A DNA stretch of 64,000 nt from Pardosa pseudoannulata (GCA_032207245.1 CM063508.1:125899728-125963727); one strand, 5' to 3'; shown: positions 23,060 to 34,320, counted from the stretch's first letter. The notes: generated by a model not told the origin, from the letters alone. Translations and numbers: made by a program.

Positions 23060-23375
23060 TTCGCGGTAGCTCCGTCGGCATATGCAGCGATCTCGTTACC
23101 GGAGTAGCGGTATTAAGGCTCCAACCGGTCAAAGATCCGCCGTGTTTTTTAAAAAGGCTGATGGGGCAAGTAAAATACGTTCGTGGTTGCAATGTCCACC
23201 AAGTATCCAAACGATACCTTTGGAGTTAGCAGACGAAGTCTAGGGGTCTCTTTCTTGGTCCCTGTTTTTATAGTACTAGGAGCCACTCTTAAAAGTCTAA
23301 CCTCTCGGGGATATGGCAAACATCTTTCCATGAGAAGTTATGACTTCTAAATGACTCGACACCAACCACCAACCA
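23060..23375 (+). mobile_element. tRNA-derived SINE, family B
   Basis: A-box-like GGTAGCTCCGTCGG at 23065 is followed by a degenerate B box (GGTCAAAGATCC). The body contains TCTTGGTCCCTGTTTTTA and ACTAGGAGCCACT, and the tail ACCAACCACCAACCAACC. The head and the CTTGGT(C/T)CCTG body block recur at 38690-39010, showing a dispersed family. The short frames on both strands are SINE readings. Confidence 0.75.
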
Positions 23376-23786
23376 ACCATCTTGGTCGATTCGCGCTCTT
23401 TATAAGCGAGTTCGAATTTTCTGCCATGTTACTGTAGGTTAAAAGAAAAGTTTTTTACAGTTTTGCTTTACCAGCTTTTATTACAGTCTTGTTGCATCAT
23501 CATCGGGTCCCTTCCGATGACCCATGTAAGAATTTTTCCAAGCCAACATTTTTTTGTGTTCTCACTTAGCTTCATTTAACTCCACCTTCAGGTTGGCCGA
23601 CTTCCAGTTCCTTAATATATGCAAATTGCGAGGCTGATCCTCTTCACAAACAAAGCGTGTAAAGTTGCACCTAGATTTTAATCGTTTGGCTTTTTTATCT
23701 TTCTCCCCCTTTTTTTCCGCCCCTGTAAGCACCACTACTCTACACCGGAAGAGATCTGGGTCAGGGTTGGTGAATTCGAAACTCAA

Positions 23787-24119
23787 AATTTCGCTTTTCA
23801 GTTCCAGTCTTATGCGATAGCACGTGATTTGATGTTTCTCGGTTCCTGGCCGTGAATGTGATACCTTCAGTGATGCGCGTATTTGATTTTTTTTTTCTTA
23901 ATTTTGCATTTCTTTCCGTCGTCGGCGACTCGCATGGCTGTCAGCTGCAAAACCGTTTGAATCTAAAGGTTTTTAGTGTAGGAATTATCGAGAACACAAA
24001 TTTGCTAGTTGCATAGTGTGCATTTTTATTGAAGCTTAATTGTTTTAGAATTAAACTTTTGCAATTTCTCTGAAAATAATCTAATAAAAGAATTTAGTTT
24101 TATCATTTTCAGTTATATA
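23787..24119. repeat. near-identical 333-bp direct repeat, copy 1
   Basis: From AATTTCGCTTTTCAG to TTTTCAGTTATATA this segment is repeated at 24298-24630. Only one substitution was noticed (T at 24041, C at 24552). It includes a GC-richer block (CCGTCGTCGGCGACTCGC). Confidence 0.96.
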
Positions 24120-24297
24120 CATGGTTTCCGCGCACCTGGAAAGTCAGGGAAAGTCATGGAAAATCATGGATTTAGACAATGGATTAATTTTGTCATGGAA
24201 AGTCATGATTTTCTAAGTAAAATGAGTAAAAGTCATGGAAAGTCATGGATCCGCTGAGCTACCAATTAAGAAAAACCAAGAAATGCCTCTGCAAGTG
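24120..24297. mobile_element. spacer with hAT-MITE-like AAAGTCATGGAA subterminal repeats
   Basis: The 178 bp between the two 333-bp repeats contains CACCTGGAAAGTCAGGGAAAG and several GGAAAGTCATGGA repeats. Similar 'GGGTTCCCAGCAACCTGGAAAGTCAGGGA' sequence occurs at 37293, indicating a dispersed non-autonomous element family of hAT type. Confidence 0.55.
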
Positions 24298-24630
24298 AAT
24301 TTCGCTTTTCAGTTCCAGTCTTATGCGATAGCACGTGATTTGATGTTTCTCGGTTCCTGGCCGTGAATGTGATACCTTCAGTGATGCGCGTATTTGATTT
24401 TTTTTTTCTTAATTTTGCATTTCTTTCCGTCGTCGGCGACTCGCATGGCTGTCAGCTGCAAAACCGTTTGAATCTAAAGGTTTTTAGTGTAGGAATTATC
24501 GAGAACACAAATTTGCTAGTTGCATAGTGTGCATTTTTATTGAAGCTTAATCGTTTTAGAATTAAACTTTTGCAATTTCTCTGAAAATAATCTAATAAAA
24601 GAATTTAGTTTTATCATTTTCAGTTATATA
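24298..24630. repeat. near-identical 333-bp direct repeat, copy 2
   Basis: Second copy of 23787-24119, running directly into a TA-rich tract at its right end. Confidence 0.96.
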
Positions 24631-24657
24631 TAATATATATATACATACATACATATA

Positions 24658-24976
24658 TATGTGAAGTAGAGAGACTGAGGACACAGAAGAATAATTCTTA
24701 ATACGAACATTACTTTAATAAACATTTAGGGGAATTATATACAGAGAGGTCTAGGTATAAATTTGGTTAATTATAGCTCGATTAATCATATTATTCTCTC
24801 TTCCCACACACGTCACTCAAAACTCGGAACTGTGTTCACACTCTGTCAAAAAATAACAGTTGCCAAATCAGGAAGTCGAATTGATGACTTAGTGCTGGAC
24901 TCTGCTAATCTGGGGTTGTAGTGCTTTGTTCGGGAGTGGGTAAAAATAATATGTTCACACACACACACACACACAC
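24658..24976 (+). repeat. microsatellite-bounded 300-bp repeat family G, copy 1
   Basis: Starts TGTGAAGTAGAGAGACTGAGGAC right after (TA)n and ends ATATGTTCACACACAC in (CA)n. It aligns along its length with 25119-25420. The landmarks ACACGTCACTCA, AACTCGGAACT, GGAAGTCGAA and TGATGACTT are conserved. TGT...ACA ends are compatible with an LTR, but no retroviral motifs were found. Confidence 0.85.
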
Positions 24977-25076
24977 GTATATATATAATATATATATAAT
25001 ACTATATTATATAAATATATAATATATATATATGTTACATATATTATATATATATAATATATATATATGTTACATA

Positions 25077-25118
<42 letters not shown>
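24960..25118. repeat. (CA)n then (TA)n microsatellite
   Basis: A short CA run passes into irregular TA repeats with ATGTTACATATAT motifs, separating the two copies of family G. Confidence 0.92.
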
Positions 25119-25123
<5 letters not shown>

Positions 25124-25404
25124 AAGGAGAGAGACTCAGGACACTCTTACTATGAACATTAGTTTAATTAACATTTAAGGGAATTATATACAGAGGGGTC
25201 TAGGGATAAACTTGGTTAATTATGGCCCGATTAATCATCTTATTCCTCTCTCCCACACACGTCACTCAGAACTCGGAACTCTGTGCACATTCTTTCCAAA
25301 ATCAACTATTGCCAACTCAGGAAGTCGAACTGATGACTTGGCGATGGACTCCGGTACTCTGGAGCTGTAGTACTTCGTTCAGGAGTCAGTAAAAGGAATA
25401 TGTT

Positions 25405-25420
<16 letters not shown>
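25119..25420 (+). repeat. microsatellite-bounded 300-bp repeat family G, copy 2
   Basis: TGTGAAGGAGAGAGACTCAGGACAC...ATATGTTCACACACACAC. Same layout as copy 1, with substitutions throughout and a small deletion near the left end. It is also bounded by (TA)n on the left and (CA)n/(TA)n on the right. Confidence 0.85.
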
Positions 25421-25462
<42 letters not shown>

Positions 25463-25527
25463 CATATATATATATACATATAAATGGGAAAAATGGGAGA
25501 GAAAAATTTTTTTTTTCATTTAGTATA

Positions 25528-25612
<85 letters not shown>

Positions 25613-25731
25613 TTCTTTAAATGTGAAAACTACATAATTTTCTGATGTTAGAGTCTTATAGAAGTTATAAATATTTTATTCTCAAAAGAATTTTAGAATA
25701 TTCAGTTAAATTTTGGACATATCTATGTGTG

Positions 25732-25787
<56 letters not shown>
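25404..25787. repeat. cluster of (CA)n and (TA)n microsatellites
   Basis: Three TA tracts (25421-25483, 25524-25608, 25735-25787) are separated by short unique pieces. Open frames crossing them are poly-Tyr/Ile. Confidence 0.92.
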
Positions 25788-25790
<3 letters not shown>

Positions 25791-25799
25791 ACACATACA

Positions 25800-26540
25800 A
25801 ATACATACATATATACACACGCGCTCTTACACATATATGAATGGAATTTTTTTCATTTGGTGTTTATATATTTTTTAAAATTCCTTTTTGAAATGACGAA
25901 ACTGTGTATTTTTTTAATATTAGACTCTTAAAGAAGGTATAGTAATTGTATTCTAAAACTGGTTAAACTTCTTGTTTTCTATTAGAAGCTGTGATAACGA
26001 GATTTTTTTTTCTGATAAGCTATTATTTTAAGCCATGACAATGTGGAAACTAATGTAACCAAAACTAATGATCTAGATTTCTATTATGCTAAACGTAAAC
26101 CCTTACGTTTAAAACTAAAATTCCCTGCTTGTTTAGTAAACAACATGAAATTGCAATGATTTTTCGGCGAAAATGGTACTTTGAAACTGTATGTCATTAT
26201 ATCAACCATGACGTGCAGTAAGTAATATATCTAAGACTGATACTCAAAATTTCTATTACTGCACGAAATGAAAACACTGGTGTTTAAAAGTAAAATACAT
26301 CCGCTTATTCAGTAAACACCATAAAAATGTGATGGACGTTTTTCTGCTAAAAGGGATTGTGAGCTGCAGATTATTTTGTGAGCTGCTGATTTATTTTGTG
26401 AGCTGAAGTTATTTTTACAATGACACTGTAGAAGTTTTTTGTCCAAAATTGATACTCAAGATGTCTATTACTGCTTGAAATGAACGACTATATTTTAAAG
26501 TAAAGCATATCATGTTCAGTAAAATACGTGAAATATTTTT
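25800..26540. other. no gene; short 23-bp triplet repeat
   Basis: AT-rich. At 26357-26412 the motif TTTTGTGAGCTG(C/A)(A/T)GAT is repeated about three times. Nothing else was recognised. Confidence 0.5.
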
Positions 26541-26546
26541 ATAATA

Positions 26547-27294
26547 CAGTAGAAACTCGGTATAACGACCCCCTGTGGGACCAACATCATATGGTCGTTG
26601 TAACGAATTGAAAAAAAAATTGAGTAAAGAAATGATGCAACAGTACATACCTAGAGAACACTTCTATTTATTTGTATTTCCATTACTGAATTTTTGAAAA
26701 AAAAAAGTCTTTGATTGACGCCTGTTTCAAGTTCATTTGGGAATTTTTCATTATCACTGATTCCATATCCGTTAGATTTTGAAGGAAATCTTCAGAATTA
26801 AATTGTCCTTCAAAATATTGACGCAAGGCATTGATTGCATTGAAGGCTTCTTTTTCATTCACTTTTTCAAAATCTTGGACGATTTCTTCTAAGTCGTCGG
26901 AATCGCAGATTTCTTCATTTCTGGTAATACGGGCAATAAAATCGTCCTCATTCAAATTTTCTCCCCAGCACTGTAAAGTTTCGTCTACCGCATTAAACTC
27001 ATCAAAAGATAATTGAAGATTTAGTTCTCCCCTTTTCGTCACGACCGCCCTCCTCTAAGCAAATACAAAGAGAGGAGTACAGGTTTCTTGAAGTTGCACC
27101 ACAGTACTATAATTTTGAAATAGCCCACTTGCTCAAGAGTTCTGCGGACTAAAATTGGCGGTCGTTCTAACGGAAAATAATACGCTAGGTGTCGTTGTAA
27201 TGATTCAAAATTAACATTATTCCTATGGTAAAATAATTCGGACTTTTTAAGATAGTCGTTCTAACGAAGGGGTCGTTAAAAAGAGGTTCTACAG
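26547..27294 (-). mobile_element. Tigger/pogo-like deletion derivative with TA target duplication
   Basis: The left end CAGTAGAAACTCGGTATAACGACC is mirrored by the right end GGTCGTT...GAGGTTCTACAG. Both are flanked by TA, as expected for the Tc1/mariner/pogo superfamily. The 748 bp element holds only the C-terminal end of a transposase on the minus strand, so it cannot move by itself. Confidence 0.88.
26683..27042 (-). pseudogene. Tigger/pogo transposase C-terminal remnant
   Basis: The 119-codon frame is acidic (NEEICDSDDLEEIVQDFEK) and helical (EAFNAINALRQYFEGQF), and it ends in LKQASIKDFFF. An 'EA..A...LR.YFE' helix followed by a K-Q-x-x-I-x-D-F-F tail is characteristic of the C-terminus of Tigger/jerky/CENP-B-like transposases. 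The DDE catalytic domain and the N-terminal helix-turn-helix are absent. The apparent start at 27042 lies close to the internal deletion point and is probably not a true initiation codon. Confidence 0.8.
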
Positions 27295-27299
27295 TACTT

Positions 27300-28255
27300 G
27301 TTATGCATTATGGTGAAGAAAGTAAAATATGAGTAAGAGGTAATTATGTCCAAGCGTGAATCGCAACTTTTAAGTAGGAACTCAGCTTGATTTTTCAAGT
27401 TTAGGATTCACAGAATTTAAAAGTACGTACTGCTATTCAGTTCTTATTTGCTGCTGGCAATCGCGTTTTTTATACGAAAGATATAATTTTTCCAGTATTT
27501 CATTTGCAATTCAAATATGCTTAGTTTATACATACATGATGAAAGACTTAAACCAGGCTTTTTGTACAAAGAAAACCGACAAATGAAATCCACCATCAAT
27601 CCTATTTAAAAAGTCATTACAAATGTGAATGACATTTATACATAGGTAAACTAGTATTATCATGAGCGGACATTACAATTTAATATGTAATTAAATTTTT
27701 TTCTCTAGTTATCAAAGTAGAGATATAAATCCGTTTCGGTGAATTTTATCCCCGTTTAGTGTATTTAAACAGATGGATATTAAATGACGGCTCTTTTAAA
27801 ATAATATCTGGTTTCTAATATCTTCAGCATTAATTTTGTTTTTGTCTGTAGTGTTGAGACTACAGTAATTTTTCATTTCGATTCCTCAGAAACGAAGTTA
27901 ATTACAGTATTTATATTAAATACTTCATCATATGTAATGGAGTTTCTAAATTCTACGAACTATTTACCATTTTTCGTTATACCTTTATATTTATCTTTAC
28001 CGTGCGGTATTCAACCCTCTATTCGCAAGCAATGTAGAAACCCTGTTTAGAACCCCCCTTGTACAATTTTGTGGTGGACGCAATTACCACGTTGAATCTC
28101 ATTTTGTGCGCGTTCTCATACAATATATATGTGTGTGCGTAAAAATTTTGATTATTTTTGTATTTTTGTAATTTTTTGTGGCAAGACAACGTTGTAAATT
28201 GCGTTTATTAAAAAAACTGATTTTTTTTTGGCTGGCCTATTTAAAAAATAAAATG
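27300..28255. other. no recognisable feature
   Basis: AT-rich DNA with no sizeable frame, repeat unit or element end. Confidence 0.5.
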
Positions 28256-28260
28256 TGCAT

Positions 28261-28320
28261 TAACCCTTTAGCCGACAGCGGTTTCACAGCGAAACCTGTT
28301 GTTAAACATTTTTTTTTCTC
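28261..28320. repeat. TTAA-started terminal-like motif with small hairpin
   Basis: TTAACCCTTTAGCCGACAGCGG followed by a short stem (CAGCGGTTTC / GCGAAACCTGTTG). TTAACCCTTT starts are typical of piggyBac-like MITEs, but no matching opposite end was fixed. Confidence 0.35.
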
Positions 28321-28865
28321 TAACTTTTGGAAAAATAAATGATAGTACTGAATTTATTTTTTTCTTTTTTCTGCATTTAATCTATTTTTTTTTTTTTTTT
28401 TTTTGTATTTCTACTTGCTGTAACTGAAAAGTTAGTAATTCGATATTTTTTTACTTATAACCCCAAACAAAAATATCTATTCAAACACTTATAAATTTTT
28501 GAATTACTTATTTATTATATTTATTTTTAAAAACTCTTATTTATTGTTCTTCCAATATAATTAAAATTTTAAAAAGTATTGTGTTTACGCTGCAGAAGGG
28601 GATGGGTTTGTCAGTTAACCCCCTTCAATGCTTCTATGGTATCCTCTAAGGCAGTGGTGCGCAAACTTTTTTCGACTGCGACCCCTTCTGTAGAGAGAAA
28701 ATTTTTGGCGAACCCTAGAGATAAATGTTCAAAAATACGCTGTATATTTCGCGAATTTCTTCCGTTTCATCGAATAAAAACATCATCATATTTGACTCAT
28801 ATTAATTTTATTTATAATTTTAAGAAAATACTTTTTGTATAACACAAAAATCAGTAAATTGCCCT

Positions 28866-29052
28866 TTAATGAGATGTATGTGGCTGCAAGTTTCTAAGTA
28901 TCTCATCGATGTTTGGATGTATGTTGCTAATTGCAATTCGCATATCATCTTCAGGGTTTAAACGCGAACGGTATTTAGTTTTTATTGAAACTAGTTTGCT
29001 AAATCCAGTTTCACATAAATACGTTGACGCAAATTGTATTAACACTCTGATG
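28866..29052 (-). pseudogene. hAT transposase C-terminal dimerisation region, 3' part
   Basis: The minus-strand frame reads QFASTYLCETGFSKLVSIK, then KYRSRLNPEDDMRIAISN and HPNIDEI. This is the conserved C-terminal hAT dimerisation block of ZBED5/SCAND3/FAM200-type transposases, by family knowledge. It is separated from its upstream part by an inserted 747-bp element. Removing that element and one copy of its 5-bp duplication joins the two parts in frame. The N-terminal half of the transposase is missing altogether. Confidence 0.88.
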
Positions 29053-29799
29053 CAGGCTTGCAATTCCGTCACTTTTCTCACCTTTAGTCACTTTTTTTAC
29101 AATTGATCACTTTTAGTCACTTTTTTCATGGTGTATCACAGCAAAAGTCTGTTGTTGAAAAAAGAAAGATAAATGAAAGTTGAAAAATAAATAACAGAGA
29201 GTTGAAAAATAAATAACAAAATATTTTAATAAAAGACCAAAAATGGGATGCTCTAATCTTATTTTTCTTATTAAAATGAAAATAGTCATATGGTTTCCAG
29301 AATTTAGTGATTTTAAAAAGTCGTAAAAAAGTTCCTGAAATCTACATTTGTACTGAAATGTACATTTAATACATTAAAGTAACTTACGTCAAAACACATT
29401 TCTCTTTCTCTTTTTCTTCACAATTTTTGTTTAGATACTCTAATCTAACTATGGACATATTTCAAAACATCATTAATATATGCAGAAAATTGTGATTATA
29501 AAATTAATGTATTGTATGTATTCAAATCTAATTTATAGATTTTCTTGAATAAAAAGCAATGTTGTGTTGTGTTAAACAAAATTTTTAACCTTTTTTGTAT
29601 TTGACGCTAAAATCATGTTTTGCATGAATCATTTGATTTAGAGTTAAAATAAATAGAAAATATTAATAATAGCATCTGTAATCAAGAGGAGAAAAAAATC
29701 GCTTTTTTTTTCAATGTTTAGTCACTTTTTAGTCATTTATTCTGTATAATTTGTCACTTTTCTCACCTTTTTGAAAGTACCTCAGCAGTTGCAAGCCTG
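29053..29799. mobile_element. inserted non-autonomous element with CAGGCTTGCAA ends and 5-bp target duplication
   Basis: Perfect 11-bp inverted ends CAGGCTTGCAA / TTGCAAGCCTG are flanked by direct TGATG (29048-29052 and 29800-29804). Near both ends, in the same orientation, lies the identical 18-mer GTCACTTTTCTCACCTTT (29068, 29753), along with other TAGTCACTTTTT blocks. There is no coding frame. The ends look hAT-like, but the 5-bp duplication is shorter than the usual 8 bp. The duplication is supported by the fact that the host transposase frame is restored when it is removed. Confidence 0.88.
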
Positions 29800-29804
29800 T
29801 GATG

Positions 29805-30030
29805 GCATTCTTGCATAAAACGGGATATTGTTTTTCCACGGATAGCCAAAATTTTTGGCAAGGCTGAGTCTTAAATTGATTTTGAAGAGTATAATCACTA
29901 ATTAGATCTATCAATTGCTCTTTCTCACTAATTTGAAGAGTTGAACTGTATATGTCAAAGGAAAATGGATCACGAATCCAACCAAGATCGTTTTCAGGAA
30001 AATCCTCGAATCTCCTCGAAAAATTTTTCT
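29805..30030 (-). pseudogene. hAT transposase, 5' part of surviving C-terminal region
   Basis: The minus frame reads FEDFPENDLGWIRDPFSFDI, then EKEQLIDLISDYTLQNQF and FWLSVEKQYPVLCKNAI, up to the insertion at 29804. The 'EQLIDL..D..L...F' and 'FW.SV...YP.L...A' blocks precede the LPFATTYLCE-type motif in this transposase family. Upstream of about 30030 the similarity stops, indicating an internal deletion of the original element. Confidence 0.85.
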
Positions 30031-30156
30031 TTAACTTTTCAGTGACTGTGCTTCACTCTTTATATGTACACTGTATGGTATGCAGCATGCAGGTATAATT
30101 CATTTCATAAAAATTTGGCGACCCCCAAAAAACTTCTGGCGACCCCTAGTTTGCGC

Positions 30157-31140
30157 CAGGGTTGGCAAAAACCCGGATTTTTTCAGAAAAAACCCATTAG
30201 GTTTTTTCAGGGTTTTAGAGGTTTTTTCGGGTTTTACAGGGTTTTTTCTATACTTTAAAGGTTTTTAGATGCTTTTTTGGGGATTTGAAATTTATTCAGA
30301 TTTTTTGTTATGTAAGAGGACAGGATATATAATTAATTGTATGATTAAAATAAATTTAAAATGTTAATTACTTTTTAAAATTAAAGATTTTAAAAATCAA
30401 TTTTAAATTATGCAGAAGAAATTTTTGTCTAAATTAAAGAAAATTTTGAAATCTTAAAATATATTTTTTTCATATTATAAATTTTTTCTAATATCCAAAA
30501 AACTAGTTTTTAATGGCGATTATTTTATACTAAAAGTTGACTTTGAAATAGTTGCATTTGAAGTTTTTTCTTTTCAATAAAATGTATTAAATTATTGCTC
30601 TATATTTATTAGCAGTATTGTGTTATTAAAGCATTCAGAAGATACTTTTTTAGTTAATTTGTAAGTTATATATGATAAGTAGCAGAATTATTTATATATA
30701 TTATCCCCATGTTTATTATTTGCAGTTATACATATTTTTTACCCAATTTTTCGATTAATTTTATCACAGGTAAAAAATACTTCAATATTCTTTTTTTTTT
30801 CATCATACATTCTTATTAACTAAGTTTAATCTAGATTTTATTGTATTTGTTATACAGATAACTATTTTTCCCTGAAAAGTTTTTAAGTTTTTGTTTTTTC
30901 TAGCAGTTTAGACTCCCTCAAATTAAAAAAAAAATTCTAGGATCATTGTCAAAGATGAAATATGTAATATATATTATAGATTTAATTCAATATATTTATT
31001 ATTAGTTAAATATGTGGAATTTTAAATAAAGATTTTGAGAACCCAATTTTGAAAAAACCCACTTGGGTTTTTTTCCAGTGGGTTTTTTTTTAAAAAACCC
31101 GCCCGGGTTTTTTCGGGTTGGGCAAAATAAGCCAACCCTG
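30157..31140. mobile_element. hAT MITE with AAACCCGGGTTT-type subterminal repeats, nested
   Basis: Perfect ends CAGGGTTGGC / GCCAACCCTG are flanked by an exact 8-bp duplication GTTTGCGC (30149-30156, 31141-31148). Both ends carry multiple (G)GGTTTTTTC / AAAAACCC(G) blocks. The 984-bp interior is AT-rich with no transposase. It inserted inside the right terminal inverted repeat of the older hAT element. Short frames at 30064-30268 and 31002-31196 are readings of its ends. Confidence 0.94.
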
Positions 31141-31278
31141 GTTTGCGCACCACTGCTCTCAGGCACCTCTAAGATTGTAAAAATTTTTTTAAGCATTTTG
31201 CATTTATAAGGTTCATAGATAATATTTATAAACTAATTTTATAAAATTCCAAAGAATTTATGCAAGGGACCTTTAAAG

Positions 31279-32136
31279 CAGAGTTGGCATGATTTAAATC
31301 AGTTGATTTAAATCATGATTTAAATCTTGATTTAAATCAGTTGATTTTTTAAAAAAAATCATTGATTTAAATCATTTTTTTTTCGCTTCTTTTAAAACCT
31401 ATATTCCAAAGACAGGAGAACTGAGAATCAGTCAGCACAGTAATACCAATAAGTAAATAAGTGTCAATAGATAGCATGTGCTTTCCAAGAATTTAGGGGT
31501 TGTTATCAGAAAATATGTAGCATGGGTAGTACAATGATTGATTATGACTGGTTGAATTCATTTTATGTAATGGGAGGTAAAGAGAACTGAAATCCAGTTT
31601 GTCTACCAAATAACAATAGCCGTGGCTTCGTCTGCTGGAATGGAAAGACATTTTCCTTATTTTGGTATCGTTCATTCTAGTCTTCGTAACCAATGAGGAG
31701 TGGATAAATCATCAAAGCTAGTGTTTTTATTGAAACAATTAAATCCATAATTCGGTACTTAAAAAATATTAAAATAATTGTGATTTGTTTTTTTAAATAA
31801 ATAGTTTGCATTAAAAGAATATTTAATTTGTTCTTTTAATTGACATCTTATTGAGTTTGCACTATCCAATGACAAAATAATAGAATGTATTTAGTTTAAA
31901 ATTTATATATTTAAGTTTAGGTAATCAGTGTGCAGAATATACTAGATAGATAAGATGTGACTTCTTATAACAAACTATTCTATGTATATTGCAAAAAACA
32001 TAAAAACAACAATTAAAATTAGTATTCAGAAAAAAATCAAAAAAATCCGATTTAAATAAAAAAAAATCTGATTTAAATCAAATAAATCTGATTTTTTTGA
32101 TTTAAAAAAAAAAATCATGATTTTTTTCCAACCCTG
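31279..32136. mobile_element. hAT MITE with GATTTAAATC subterminal repeats
   Basis: The ends CAGAGTTGG / CCAACCCTG (one mismatch) are flanked by a perfect 8-bp palindromic duplication CTTTAAAG (31271-31278, 32137-32144). Both ends contain many GATTTAAATC and TGATTTTTT repeats. The roughly 600-bp core carries no transposase. Confidence 0.93.
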
Positions 32137-32159
32137 CTTTAAAGGGTTAAGGGGTTAAT

Positions 32160-32700
32160 TGAAATAAATTAAATGTGAGTATAACTAAAGATTTTTCTGC
32201 TATTTATGTTTCTTAGTTTAGTTTTTTTTTTAAAGTTTCCTATCCGTCACGGCCTGCAATTCTTTCTTGATGTAAAAAAATATTTCTGGAAGCACACTTG
32301 ACATTGTACAGAAAGGATATTAAAATAAAACTTCCGATTGCAAATGGAGTTCCCTTCCGTTCTTAAGTGTGCGCCCACATCAGGAGATCGGCTTATCCCT
32401 AATCCAGCACCTTTTTTACAAATGGTGCCACCATTGTGTAAAGCCCGTCTTTGGAAAAATGGGAAGGAATTGCGAATCGCTGGAGCGTGAGAACGAAAAG
32501 TGACGAATCTCGGAGATTATACAAATTATAGCCATTGCGTTCACTTTTGTTTCGATGCTTGGGCTCGTTATGACAATATAACTTTTTGTAAGTTTATTGT
32601 TCTTCTGTATACAGCAGTTTCCTGATTTTTCGTTGGTATTTTTTATGTTTAGAGGAATGATCAATTAAAGCACTGGTGACATTTCCTTTAAAAAATTTTA
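32160..32700. other. no recognisable feature
   Basis: Unremarkable sequence. The 82-codon minus frame (32416-32664) has no recognised motif. Confidence 0.45.
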
Positions 32701-32721
32701 ATGTATTCTAGATGTGTGTGG

Positions 32722-33354
<633 letters not shown>

Positions 33355-33526
33355 GCCAAAATATTCGACAGAACAATTATCAAACTCGATTATTGATTTC
33401 CTATTTTTCATCTTCATCGGCGGTAACGAGATCGCATCCCAGGATGTTTTAAATTAACTTTGGTGCTTGATGGCTTCAGGACAATTGTAGAAATTACCTA
33501 CAATGTAGTAATTGTAGAAATTAATA

Positions 33527-34318
33527 CAGTGGGCTAAGCTTAATGTGATCCGTTTTGTACACCGTGATTTTGATAACAGTAACCGATTGATAACAAAAAA
33601 TGATATGCAAAATTAGATAAATTAACCCTCCCTTTTAATTCACACGTACTAAATTTCAAAACAAAATGAATAAAAACACCTTATATTATTCTGCATTTAT
33701 GTATATTGTCTTTTAAAACAGAAGAATTGTATGCATAATTAAAATATTTGATCCATTGTTAACTATCTACAATTTTTTCTAAGAACTCATTGATAAATTG
33801 TTCGTAATCATAATCAACCTGTCATAACGATTTAAAAATTTCGATCTTTTGTTTTAACGTTAAATCATTTCGCTTTCTGGCTTTCATGTCGACAAGCTGC
33901 ATGCAAGCGAGCAAGGCAAAAAATGTGAATACGCTCCTTCTCAGTTCTGATAAGAATGTGTTGCCTTCTGCTTATCTGACAACCACTGACCACTAGCGCA
34001 ATTCTGAAAAATTTCAGGAACGTGTAATGCTCCACTCCTTTGTTCATTTCCTATTTCCCTTGTTGCAAGAGGGATTAATTTTAAAAATTCAAACAACAGC
34101 GAAGGAAAAGAAAAGATGAGTTCCTACTGAATTCATTGTGAATATTCCTTTGCTAGTTCAAATTGAGATTTGAAAACTTATAACATTAACCGATGTAACG
34201 AACACATAAAACAATAATTTTAACATACAAATAAATAGAGAAAATCGGGACCAAGTGATTTCGATAACATTAAGCGATTGATAACATTAACCGAGATCAC
34301 ATTAAGGGGAGTCCACTG
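33527..34318 (-). mobile_element. Tigger/pogo-like deletion derivative, TA-flanked
   Basis: The left end CAGTGGGCTAAGCTTAATGTG and the right end ...CACATTAAGGGGAGTCCACTG are inverted repeats, each next to TA (33525-33526, 34319-34320). Internal 'GATAACA.TAACCGATTGATAAC' blocks recur near both ends (33570-33600, 34190-34290). The 792-bp element keeps only the first residues of a transposase. A (CA)n run starts at its right border. Confidence 0.9.
33822..33887 (-). pseudogene. Tigger/pogo transposase N-terminal fragment
   Basis: A 21-codon frame on the minus strand reads RKRNDLTLKQKIEIFKSL after the initiator, then hits a stop. The K-R-x-x-L-T-x-x-x-K-x-x-I pattern is the start of the CENP-B-type N-terminal helix-turn-helix found in Tigger and pogo transposases. 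Its start is probably the genuine transposase start. All remaining domains are lost. A longer overlapping frame at 33865-34047 is in another phase and is not meaningful. Confidence 0.8.

Positions 34319-34320
<2 letters not shown>

Larger units (their letters stand above)
28652..31155 (-). mobile_element. hAT element (ZBED5/SCAND3-like family), twice interrupted
   Basis: The left end CAGTGGTGCGCAAACTTTTTTCG... and the right end ...GCGACCCCTAGTTTGCGC / ACCACTG are inverted repeats. The right one is split by an inserted element. Flanking 8-bp repeats CTCTAAGG (28644-28651) and CTCTCAGG (31156-31163) match in 7 of 8 positions. Inside, the minus strand carries the C-terminal part of a hAT transposase. 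Two younger elements are nested in it, one at 29053-29799 in the transposase frame and one at 30157-31140 in the right terminal repeat. Confidence 0.9.
28615..32158. mobile_element. possible TTAA-type MITE hosting a nested hAT cluster
   Basis: TTAACCCCCTTCAATG at 28615 and, in reverse complement, TTAACCCCTTAACCC ending at 32158 could be the two ends of a piggyBac-like MITE. Without the inserted hAT elements (28652-31155, 31279-32136) and one copy of each target duplication, only about 170 bp would remain. The end match is short, so this is a tentative outer layer. Confidence 0.3.
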
